Assembly: GCA_026004775.1 (NCBI GenBank)
Contig: BPJU01000002.1
Span: 428,435 to 492,434, forward strand
Direction: 5' to 3'
Source: Pirellulaceae bacterium
GTDB lineage: Bacteria > Planctomycetota > Planctomycetia > Pirellulales > Pirellulaceae
Length of the DNA: 64,000 bases
A program made the position numbers and the translations under genes. Below are positions 17,443-25,146 of the stretch, piece after piece (position 1 is the first letter of the stretch; every line of letters begins with the position of its first letter). The notes under the pieces were generated by a model. That model made no database searches. It was not told where the DNA came from and saw only the letters and a list, made by a program, of their open reading frames with translations.

Positions 17443-20400
17443 ATGCGACGAGTAGTGCCATTCTCGGGATGGGCGGGCGCTTTTGGGATTGCCGCCGCGT
17501 GCATCGGCTGTTTCCTGGGAGAGGGGCTTCTGCAGGCGCAACTGCCGGTAGCCGCGCAACGGAATCCGCCGGGGGCTGTGCCGTATCGCACGCCTGAGGC
17601 GGCCAGGCAACGGAGTGCCAGTTGCATTGCGTGTCACGGCGACGTCGGTGACATGCATCCTCCGGGGGTGGTCAATTTGGGATGTGCCGACTGCCACGGC
17701 GGCAACCCGGCAGCTTTTTCCAAAGAAGAAGCTCATGTGCAGCCGCGTTTTCCTGCGGCGTGGAAAAGTTCGGCCAATCCGGTGCGCAGTTACACGTTGC
17801 TGAATCACGAGTCGCCGGAGTTCATTCAGTTTGTCAACCCGGGCGACTTGCGCGTCGCGCAGCGGGCGTGCGGTCAGTGCCACCCGAATGAAGTGCTTCA
17901 AGTCCAAAAGAGCATGATGACCCACGGTTGTATGCTGTGGGGGGCGGCGCTGTACAACAACGGCGCTGTTCCCAACAAGTGGGCACGTTACGGCGAAAGC
18001 TACAGCATGCACGGGGTACCGCAACGCATCCAAACCGTGCCGCCCCCGACTCCGCAACAGACCGCCCGTTTCGGCATTCTGCCGTATCTGGATCCGTTGC
18101 CGAATTTTGAAATCTCTCAACCCAGTAACATTTTGCGGATCTTTGAGCGAGGCGGCAGGTTCCGGCCCGAAATCGGCATTCCGGAACGGCTCGAAGAGCC
18201 GGGACGACCTCGGGAGCGCGTCAGTACGCGCGGCTTGGGGACCGAGAACCGCACCGACCCGGTCTTTATTGGACTACAAAAAACGCGGCTGCTTGACCCG
18301 ACTCTCAATTTTCTCGGCACAAACGACCATCCGGGTGACTACCGTTCCAGTGGCTGCACGGCCTGCCACGTGGTGTATGCCAATGACCGCTCGCCAGTCC
18401 ACTCCGGGCCCTATGCGCGGTACGGGAACCGAGGCCGTGCGGCGGCCGAACCGGACGCCCTGGTGCGCGTCGTCGATCCGACGATCCCCAAAGACGAATC
18501 GGGGCACCCGATTCATCACCGCTTCACCCGCTCCATACCGACCAGCCAGTGTATTGTCTGCCATATCCATCCGGGTACCACCGTGCTCAATAGTTATTTG
18601 GGCTTTATGTGGTGGGATAACGAAACGGACGGCGAATTGATGTATCCGCCGCAACAGCGTTATCCGACTGCTGAAGAGTATGCCCAGGCTTTGCTGGCCA
18701 ATCCGGAGGAGGCCTCGGTACGAGGGCTGTGGTCCGATCCGGAGTTCCTTGCCGAACTGACGCAGCTCAACCAACAGACGCGCCACACCCAGTTCGCCGA
18801 TTTTCATGGGCACGGGTGGGTATTCCGCGCCGTTTTCAAGAAAGACCGCCAGGGGCGGTTACTGGACCATCGCGGCCGGGTTGTCAGCCAGGTGACGAAC
18901 GAAAAACTGCGGGCAGCGCTGGAGCCCCCTACCGCCGAGGAACGCCTGTTCGGCAAGAAACGTGACGATGTACCGGTGCATCTGATGGATATCCATCTGG
19001 AAAAAGGCATGCATTGTGTGGACTGCCATTTTCATCAAGACAACCATGGCAATACGCTCCTTTATGGAGAAGTGCGGGCGGCGATCGAGATTACCTGTGT
19101 CGACTGTCATGGATCGGCGTCCGAGAGCGTACTGGAACGGTTGGATCGAGCGGTCGCCGAGGGCCGGCCGTGGGCGATGCCGACCAGTGGCCCGGCGGCT
19201 CCTCCCGGCGGGCACAATCTGCTGGCATTGCGAACGCCGTTCGGGCAGAGACGGTTTGAAGTGGTTGTGGGCAGCGACGGCCGGCGACGACTTGTCCAGC
19301 GCTCGATGGTCGAGCCCGGGTTGAGTTGGGAAGTGGTACAAACCAAGGATACACTCGACCCGACCAGTCCCCACTACAACGTGCTGTCGCACATGGCCAA
19401 GACGGTGCGCTGGGCGGACGACGGCCGCATGACATGGGGGGGAGACCCCCGACAGTGCGCCCACCAGGACGCACGCCTCAATTGCATCGCCTGCCATTCC
19501 TCATGGAACCCAAGCTGCTTCGGTTGCCATCTGCCGCAAAAAGCCAATCGCAAGGTGCCGAATCTGCACAACCTGGGAGATGTCTCCCGCAACCTGGTCT
19601 CCTATAACTTCCAGACATTGCGTGACGACGTCTATATGTTGGCTCACGACGGCAATGTCACCGGAAACCGCATCGGGCCGGTCCGGTCGGCCTGCGCTAT
19701 TCATGTCAGTTCTTACAATCAAAATCGCGAAAACATCTATATCCAGCAGCAAACGATTTCCGCAGAGGGACTGAGCGGAATTGCCTTCAGCACGAATGTG
19801 CCGCACACGGTGCGAGGCGGCAATGGACTGGAGTATGAGAATGGGGAATTTTTGCCAGGGATTTATGAAACCAAAATGTGTACTGACTGCCATGTATCAG
19901 AGCGAAATGATAATAATGCTATTCTGGCACAACTTTTCATGTTAGGGACCGGATACACGAATTTCATCGGCCGCTATTGCTGGGTGGCGGCCGGCGAGCA
20001 CGGTCTGGAAGCGGTGATCGTCACCGAACAGGACGAACCGCAAGCGGTGATCGGCAGCACGCTGCATCAGTTGGCTTATCCTGACTACTATCGCAAACAC
20101 CTGGAGCGAGGCCGGGAACTGGAACACGCCCATGAACATCCGGGACGGGACATAATCGAGGTGTTGAGCCGCCGGTACCGGCATCCGGAAGTGCTGCACG
20201 TGCAGGCTCGCGGCGAATACCTGTACGCTGCCTGCGGGCCGGCGGGATTGCGGGTCTTCGACATCGCTTTCATCGACCACAAAGGGTTCTCGGAACGCAT
20301 CATCACCGCCCCGGTCTCACCGCTCGGCCAGCGCTTCTACGTACGCACCCAATATGCCACCTACGTTGCGGCTCCCTCCACGACCGCCCCAGATCCGACG

Positions 20401-21378
20401 CGTACGCATCGGCCGGAAAACTGCGAACCGGTTGTGCACCCCATGTACGGCTATTTGTATGTGGCGGACAAATATGAGGGAATCATTTTGGTGGGGGCCG
20501 GCACGCTCCTGGACGGCAATCCGCTGAATAATTTTTTGGAGCGGGCAGCGACATACAACCCCGATGGTATCCTTTCCGGGGCTCGGCATATCCAATTCGT
20601 CGGAACCCTGGCGTATGTCTGTTGCGACGCCGGGTTGGTGATTGTGGACTTCGACCGGCCGACAGAACCTCAAATCGTCAACGTCGTGTCGGCCCCGGCG
20701 CTGGTCGCCCCGCGAGCTACGGCGGCGCAGTTCCGCTACGCATTTGTCTGCGATGTTGAAGGGGTGAAAGTGCTGGATATTACCGATCCGCGCCAGCCGC
20801 GGCCGGCAGCGCGGCTGGAGTTGCCCGAAGCCAATTCCATCTATCTGGCCAGAACGTACGCCTACGTGGCGGCCGGCCCGATGGGGCTGGTGATCGTCGA
20901 TATTACGAACCCCGAGCAGCCGGTGATCGACCAGGTGTTCGATGCCGACGGCCAACTGAACGACGCTCGCGATGTGCAGCTTGGCATCACCAATGTCAGC
21001 CAATTCGCGTATGTGGCCGACGGCAAGAACGGGTTGCGGGTGGTGCAACTGACCTCGGCCGAAACACCCGGCAATGACGGTTTCAGTCCCCGGCCGACGC
21101 CGCGCCTGATCGCCACATACCGGATGCGGCACGGGGCCGAGGCCTTGCGCGTCTCTCGAGGCGTGGATCGGGACCGGGCCGTGGACGAGTCGGGAAACCA
21201 GTTGTCGGTGTTCGGCCGCGTCGGGGCGCGACCGCTTTCGCTCGAAGAACGACACCGCATGTATCTGAAGCCCGACGGGCAACTGTGGCGGGTAAGTGAT
21301 AACCCGTTCGACAGCCGCTTCTACCAGTTTCCTCCGGAATTGGCTCGATTGCCTCAGTTCCAGAAGTTTGTGCGCTAG
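17443..21378 (+). CDS. Giant decaheme cytochrome c with LVIVD beta-propeller
   Basis: A 1311-residue exported multiheme protein. The signal peptide (FGIAAACIGCFLGEG) precedes ten CxxCH motifs spread over residues 61-817: CIACH, CADCH, CGQCH, CTACH, CIVCH, CVDCH, CVDCH, CIACH, CFGCH and CTDCH. From about residue 870 the protein turns into LVIVD-type propeller blades (LYAACGPAGLRVFDIAF, AYVCCDAGLVIVDFDRP, AYVAAGPMGLVIVDITNP, FAYVADGKNGLRVVQL). LVIVD repeats are found in secreted surface proteins. The fusion of a decaheme electron-transfer part with a propeller suggests a surface-exposed or extracellular redox protein that docks a partner or substrate. It follows the barrel gene by 67 bases. The heme part does not match known OmcB/MtrC arrangements that I can recognise. 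Confidence 0.9.
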   Translation: MRRVVPFSGWAGAFGIAAACIGCFLGEGLLQAQLPVAAQRNPPGAVPYRTPEAARQRSASCIACHGDVGDMHPPGVVNLGCADCHGGNPAAFSKEEAHVQPRFPAAWKSSANPVRSYTLLNHESPEFIQFVNPGDLRVAQRACGQCHPNEVLQVQKSMMTHGCMLWGAALYNNGAVPNKWARYGESYSMHGVPQRIQTVPPPTPQQTARFGILPYLDPLPNFEISQPSNILRIFERGGRFRPEIGIPERLEEPGRPRERVSTRGLGTENRTDPVFIGLQKTRLLDPTLNFLGTNDHPGDYRSSGCTACHVVYANDRSPVHSGPYARYGNRGRAAAEPDALVRVVDPTIPKDESGHPIHHRFTRSIPTSQCIVCHIHPGTTVLNSYLGFMWWDNETDGELMYPPQQRYPTAEEYAQALLANPEEASVRGLWSDPEFLAELTQLNQQTRHTQFADFHGHGWVFRAVFKKDRQGRLLDHRGRVVSQVTNEKLRAALEPPTAEERLFGKKRDDVPVHLMDIHLEKGMHCVDCHFHQDNHGNTLLYGEVRAAIEITCVDCHGSASESVLERLDRAVAEGRPWAMPTSGPAAPPGGHNLLALRTPFGQRRFEVVVGSDGRRRLVQRSMVEPGLSWEVVQTKDTLDPTSPHYNVLSHMAKTVRWADDGRMTWGGDPRQCAHQDARLNCIACHSSWNPSCFGCHLPQKANRKVPNLHNLGDVSRNLVSYNFQTLRDDVYMLAHDGNVTGNRIGPVRSACAIHVSSYNQNRENIYIQQQTISAEGLSGIAFSTNVPHTVRGGNGLEYENGEFLPGIYETKMCTDCHVSERNDNNAILAQLFMLGTGYTNFIGRYCWVAAGEHGLEAVIVTEQDEPQAVIGSTLHQLAYPDYYRKHLERGRELEHAHEHPGRDIIEVLSRRYRHPEVLHVQARGEYLYAACGPAGLRVFDIAFIDHKGFSERIITAPVSPLGQRFYVRTQYATYVAAPSTTAPDPTRTHRPENCEPVVHPMYGYLYVADKYEGIILVGAGTLLDGNPLNNFLERAATYNPDGILSGARHIQFVGTLAYVCCDAGLVIVDFDRPTEPQIVNVVSAPALVAPRATAAQFRYAFVCDVEGVKVLDITDPRQPRPAARLELPEANSIYLARTYAYVAAGPMGLVIVDITNPEQPVIDQVFDADGQLNDARDVQLGITNVSQFAYVADGKNGLRVVQLTSAETPGNDGFSPRPTPRLIATYRMRHGAEALRVSRGVDRDRAVDESGNQLSVFGRVGARPLSLEERHRMYLKPDGQLWRVSDNPFDSRFYQFPPELARLPQFQKFVR

Positions 21379-21513
21379 CCGCCGACCAGCGCGGGCAAGC
21401 CGCAGCTACTTCCAGAATGCCCGTTGCGCGGTATGCTGGTGTAGGCTCGTTTCGAGCTGCCTTCGTGTAGTTATCATGGCAAGGCCGCGTGCGGCGACAG
21501 AGGAGTATTGGCG

Positions 21514-22725
21514 ATGAAAACGCGCCGGGTATCCAGCATTTTCGTTGTCTGGGCAGTCACACTGATGCTGGCACCATTACCGGTGCCGTTGCTCATTGCC
21601 GAGGAACCGACGCTGAAGATTGATGCCGAGCGCGCAGGATTCCATCCCGAGCGGCTAAGTGCCATCCGGCAGCGGATGCAGCAGTTTGTCGAACAGGGGG
21701 AAGCTGCCGGTGTGGTAACGCTGGTGGCCAAGGATGGAGTCATTGCCGCGTGGGATGCGGTGGGGTATCGCGACTGGGAAGCCAAGCAGCCCATGCAGCG
21801 CGACACGCTGTTTGCTATTGCATCGATGACCAAACCGATCACGGCAACCGCTTTTATGATCCTGGTGGATGAAGGCAAAGTGTCGCTGGACGATCCGATC
21901 GTGAAGTACTTGCCGGCGTTCAAAGAGACTCGCCTGGCAGATGGTTCGGCACCGCGCCGAGATATCACGATCCGTGATTGTCTCACACACACATCCGGGA
22001 TCGTGGGCGACCAGCGGAATACGGGGACGTTGGCGGAGACGGTGGAGCGGCTGGCGCGGCGGCCGCTGGCTTTTCATCCCGGTGAACGGTGGGCATACAG
22101 TCCCGGGTTGACGGTGGTCGGCCGGATCATTGAAGTGGTTTCCGGAGAACCGTACGAGCGTTTTCTGGAGCGGCGGTTGTTTGAACCGCTTGGGATGAAC
22201 GAGACCACGTTTCGGCCTGCCGGCGAGCAGCTCCAGCGGGTGGCTCGTTTGTACAAACCGGGGCCTAAACCGGGCACCCTCGCAGCGGCGACGCACTGGA
22301 TCAACGAACTGTCGGATGACCGCAGCCCGAATCCTTCGGCGGGGCTGTTTTCGACGGCGGGCGATCTATTCCGTTTTTATCAGATGGTGCTCGATGGAGG
22401 GCAGTTCGCGGGAAAGCAGATTTTATCAGCCGAAGCGGTGCGGCAGATGGTAAGCCTCCAGACGGGGGATTTGGCAACCGGTTTTACTCCGGGCAACGGT
22501 TGGGGGTTGGGCTGGTGTGTCGTGCGCGAACCTCAGGGAGTTACGGCGATGCTGCGGCCCGGCACGTTCGGTCATGGCGGGGCGTTCGGGACTCAGGGCT
22601 GGGTGGAACCGGAGCGGAGGTTGGTTTTCGTGCTGTTGGTACAGCGTACGGAGTTCGGCAACTCGGATGCCTCGGCTTTGCGCGCCGAATTCCAGCGGCT
22701 GGCGGTGGAAGCTTTAAGGCCATGA
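21514..22725 (+). CDS. Serine hydrolase of the beta-lactamase (class C) fold
   Basis: A 403-residue exported hydrolase. ATG 21514 follows AGAGGAG at 8 bases, and the N-terminus is a signal peptide (IFVVWAVTLMLAPLPVPLL). The catalytic S104-M-T-K tetrad (AIASMTKPITA) and a tyrosine motif (WAYSPG, replacing the usual YSN) match class C beta-lactamase/esterase/DD-peptidase relatives, and HGGAFG near residue 355 takes the place of the KTG/HxG motif. Family members include esterases and peptidases; true beta-lactamase activity should not be assumed. It stands alone, 135 bases after the cytochrome gene, and is followed at once by a repeat element. Confidence 0.92.
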   Translation: MKTRRVSSIFVVWAVTLMLAPLPVPLLIAEEPTLKIDAERAGFHPERLSAIRQRMQQFVEQGEAAGVVTLVAKDGVIAAWDAVGYRDWEAKQPMQRDTLFAIASMTKPITATAFMILVDEGKVSLDDPIVKYLPAFKETRLADGSAPRRDITIRDCLTHTSGIVGDQRNTGTLAETVERLARRPLAFHPGERWAYSPGLTVVGRIIEVVSGEPYERFLERRLFEPLGMNETTFRPAGEQLQRVARLYKPGPKPGTLAAATHWINELSDDRSPNPSAGLFSTAGDLFRFYQMVLDGGQFAGKQILSAEAVRQMVSLQTGDLATGFTPGNGWGLGWCVVREPQGVTAMLRPGTFGHGGAFGTQGWVEPERRLVFVLLVQRTEFGNSDASALRAEFQRLAVEALRP

Positions 22726-22728
22726 CTG

Positions 22729-22858
22729 GTGGCACGACCGTCCCGGCCGTGTGGGCCACCCAAGATGCTGGTTAAAGCCGGTGCACAGCGCGTGCTGCGT
22801 AGCCCCAACTTCCTCGTAATGGAGACTCAACTCCCCGCATGCAAGACGCCCGTGCCAC
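22729..22858. repeat. Inverted-repeat-bounded element, copy 1
   Basis: A 130-base element that begins 3 bases after the hydrolase stop. Its ends are imperfect inverted repeats: GTGGCACGACCGTC at the left, and at the right the reverse complement of GTGGCACGGGCGTC. The interior (GTGTGGGCCACCCAAGATGCTGG, here abbreviated) is shared with copies at 42279, 57446 and 57579. No open reading frame of note lies inside, so it is non-autonomous. Confidence 0.85.
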
Positions 22859-22877
22859 GGGCAAAACCCACCAGGCT

Positions 22878-23270
22878 CTAGCTCTCATCCGGCGGTGGAT
22901 CCAGGTGGATCTCCGGAATGAGCTCCGGGATTAACTCGCCTTGAGGTTCGGCTTCTTCCGTGTCGACGATCGACTGGCAGCAGCGGTACATCTGCTCCAA
23001 GAATGTGGCGACATTCAATCCCTGGTGTACCGGCGCGTAGGGCTCCAGGTATTTACGAGACGAGTGATACAACTTGCGGGCGCCGCGGAAGTTGCCGTTG
23101 CCAAAATGGTGCAGGCAGACAGCGGCTTGAATCAGGCCCTGGTAAAATGTGCGGTCCGGTCCCTGGTAGTCCGCCCACAGCTCCTCCCACGCTTCGTGAG
23201 CCTCGAAGAACTCACATTGATTGAAATAGTCGATTCCGCGGAGGTAACGCGGATCATACTCGCCGCTCAT
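22878..23270 (-). CDS. DUF309 domain protein
   Basis: A 130-residue small helical protein matching DUF309: YLRGIDYFNQCEFFEAHEAWEE, WADYQGPDRTFYQGLIQAAV and CLHHFGNGNFRGARKLYH are the family's conserved helices, with the His-containing EAHE and HH motifs. The ATG at 23270 is preceded by GGAGGAATCA, a good ribosome site. Function is unknown; the His/Glu cluster suggests metal binding. It is divergent from endonuclease III. The C-terminus is acidic and Pro-rich. Confidence 0.88.
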   Translation of the reverse strand: MSGEYDPRYLRGIDYFNQCEFFEAHEAWEELWADYQGPDRTFYQGLIQAAVCLHHFGNGNFRGARKLYHSSRKYLEPYAPVHQGLNVATFLEQMYRCCQSIVDTEEAEPQGELIPELIPEIHLDPPPDES

Positions 23271-23427
23271 TGATTCCTCCCCGGGCTGGCACACTGCTCG
23301 ATAGTCTCCTAAAGATCGTTCTAGAATTCCGGCCAGCCAGTGACTAGGGGGTACAGCCGATTTGTGGTATAACCAGCCGCAGTTCGAGTCTCCGGGTGAG
23401 TTGCGGGTAAGGAGCAAGGGATTTGCC

Positions 23428-24207
23428 ATGGCCAAACGCATGCCTGCGGGCGCCGCGCACGGCAAAAAGACGGCACGAGCCGCAAGCGCCGCGGACGAAA
23501 GTCCTCAGAAACTGCGCCACCGAGTCCGGCGCATCGTGCAGTTGCTCAATCAGGCATATCCGGGGGCGACCTGTGCGCTGCATCACCGAAATCCGTACGA
23601 ACTGCTGGTCGCCACGATCTTGTCGGCCCAGTGCACCGATGAGCGGGTCAACATGGTAACGCCGGAATTGTTCCGGCGTTTTCCCGATGCACAGGCCATG
23701 GCCAGCGCCCCGCGCGAGGAGCTGGAGCGGATGATTCAGAGTACGGGGTTTTATCGAGCCAAGGCGAAGAACATTCAGGAGTGCTGCCGGCAACTGGTGG
23801 AGCGACACCAGGGGCAAGTGCCGCCCGATATGGATGCTCTGGTGGCGCTGCCGGGGATCGGCCGCAAGACGGCCAATGTCGTTCTGGGCACGGCCTACGG
23901 GTTGCCGACCGGCATCGTCGTCGACACGCATGTTGCCCGAATTGCCAAGCGTCTGGGACTGACACGGCAGAACGACCCGAACAAGATCGAACAGGACTTG
24001 ATGGCGTTGGTTCCTCGCCAATCGTGGATCGATTTCTCGCACCAATTGATCCACCATGGCCGGCGGATCTGCAAGGCGCGCCGGCCTCTTTGCGACCAAT
24101 GCCCACTTGAGGAAGTATGCCCGAAGGTGGGTGTCGCGGCGGCACCCGCCCAGAAGACGTCGCCTTCCGCAAGCCGCAAACGGAGCGGTACGGATCCGAG
24201 AGCATGA
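23428..24207 (+). CDS. nth: Endonuclease III (DNA glycosylase/AP lyase)
   Basis: A 259-residue base-excision repair enzyme acting on oxidised pyrimidines. The core shows the helix-hairpin-helix LPGIGRKTANVVL containing the catalytic Lys, the catalytic Asp in VVDTHVARIAKRLGL, and the C-terminal [4Fe-4S] site C-x6-C-x2-C-x5-C (CKARRPLCDQCPLEEVC). An N-terminal basic extension of about 30 residues and a basic C-terminal tail flank the usual 210-residue core; both could help DNA binding. The ATG at 23428 is preceded by an AAGGG motif. It stands alone, divergent from DUF309. Confidence 0.95.
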   Translation: MAKRMPAGAAHGKKTARAASAADESPQKLRHRVRRIVQLLNQAYPGATCALHHRNPYELLVATILSAQCTDERVNMVTPELFRRFPDAQAMASAPREELERMIQSTGFYRAKAKNIQECCRQLVERHQGQVPPDMDALVALPGIGRKTANVVLGTAYGLPTGIVVDTHVARIAKRLGLTRQNDPNKIEQDLMALVPRQSWIDFSHQLIHHGRRICKARRPLCDQCPLEEVCPKVGVAAAPAQKTSPSASRKRSGTDPRA

Positions 24208-24313
24208 TCCCAACCGGCAGGCCAACTTGGGGCGGCGATGCATCGAGCGATACGTCCCTTGTTGCAACTCCAAAGGCGGGCAGTGACCCACTCACCAGTC
24301 GTACAGAACAGCC

Positions 24314-24874
24314 ATGATACTCACAGGACCGGAAATCGAGCGGGAACTTGGTAAGAACATCATCATCGAGCCGTTTGACCCGAAGCGGCTTAATCCCAAC
24401 AGCTATAATCTCACTTTGCACGACGAACTGCTCATCTACGAAGAGGTCATATTGGACATGAAACGTCCCAACCGGGTACGCCGGTTGCGCGTTCCGGACA
24501 GCGGTTTGGTGCTGGAACCGAATCGGATCTATTTGGGCAGGACCGTCGAATACACCGAGACCCACAACCTGGTTCCGATGATCGAGGGACGCTCTTCAGT
24601 CGGCCGCCTGGGCCTATTTGTTCATGTAACAGCGGGAGTGGGAGACATCGGCTACAAGGGATGCTGGACGCTGGAGATGTTCGCGGCTCAACCTGTGCGT
24701 ATTTATCCGGGCGTTGCCATTTGCCAAATACTGTTTTATCGCCCCAGCGGGGACATCCGTGAATACAGCAGTGCTAAGTACCAGGACAGCCGCGACGTGG
24801 TACCGAGCCGCATGCACCTGGAACTGAATCCCGACGGGCAATATGAGGATCCGCAGTTGCGGTTCCCTTTTTGA
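24314..24874 (+). CDS. dcd: dCTP deaminase
   Basis: A 186-residue trimeric nucleotide enzyme that converts dCTP to dUTP. Motifs are SYNLTLHDELLIY, the nucleotide-binding EGRSSVGRLGLFVH, the uracil-site strand AGVGDIGYKGCWTLE with the catalytic Glu, and a C-terminal tail (YQDSRDVVPSR) that closes over the phosphates. Length is normal for the family. Some relatives also hydrolyse dUTP to dUMP; sequence alone does not settle this. It begins 106 bases after nth on the same strand. Confidence 0.95.
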   Translation: MILTGPEIERELGKNIIIEPFDPKRLNPNSYNLTLHDELLIYEEVILDMKRPNRVRRLRVPDSGLVLEPNRIYLGRTVEYTETHNLVPMIEGRSSVGRLGLFVHVTAGVGDIGYKGCWTLEMFAAQPVRIYPGVAICQILFYRPSGDIREYSSAKYQDSRDVVPSRMHLELNPDGQYEDPQLRFPF

Positions 24875-25146
24875 CCGGACTCCGCCAAGAAAACGGACGA
24901 ACCCGGGTCACCTTGCCGGAACGACGATAGCAATCCGTGGCAGACGTGGTCCTCGCTACCGGTCGGGCGGCATCCCATGTGATACCGGCCAGACAGAGCA
25001 CGGCCAGAATTTTTCCGAAATAGTCCCAAATCGCTTGGAATGTCGGTGAAATTTTTGGCATAATAACGGCATTCGGGTTGATGTCGGCCGGAGGCGTTTT
25101 AGCGGTGCGCTGAGCATGCGAGGGCCTTATCGGCAAGGGTCTTGGT

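Noticed and set aside
20317-21282. A 321-codon minus-strand frame inside the decaheme-propeller gene
   Set aside because: Antisense to clear LVIVD repeats and rich in His/Arg/Gly typical of shadow frames.
21514-22725. Calling the hydrolase a beta-lactamase resistance gene
   Set aside because: SxxK and HxG motifs only define the fold; the usual YxN is YSP here, and most such planctomycete proteins are esterases or peptidases.
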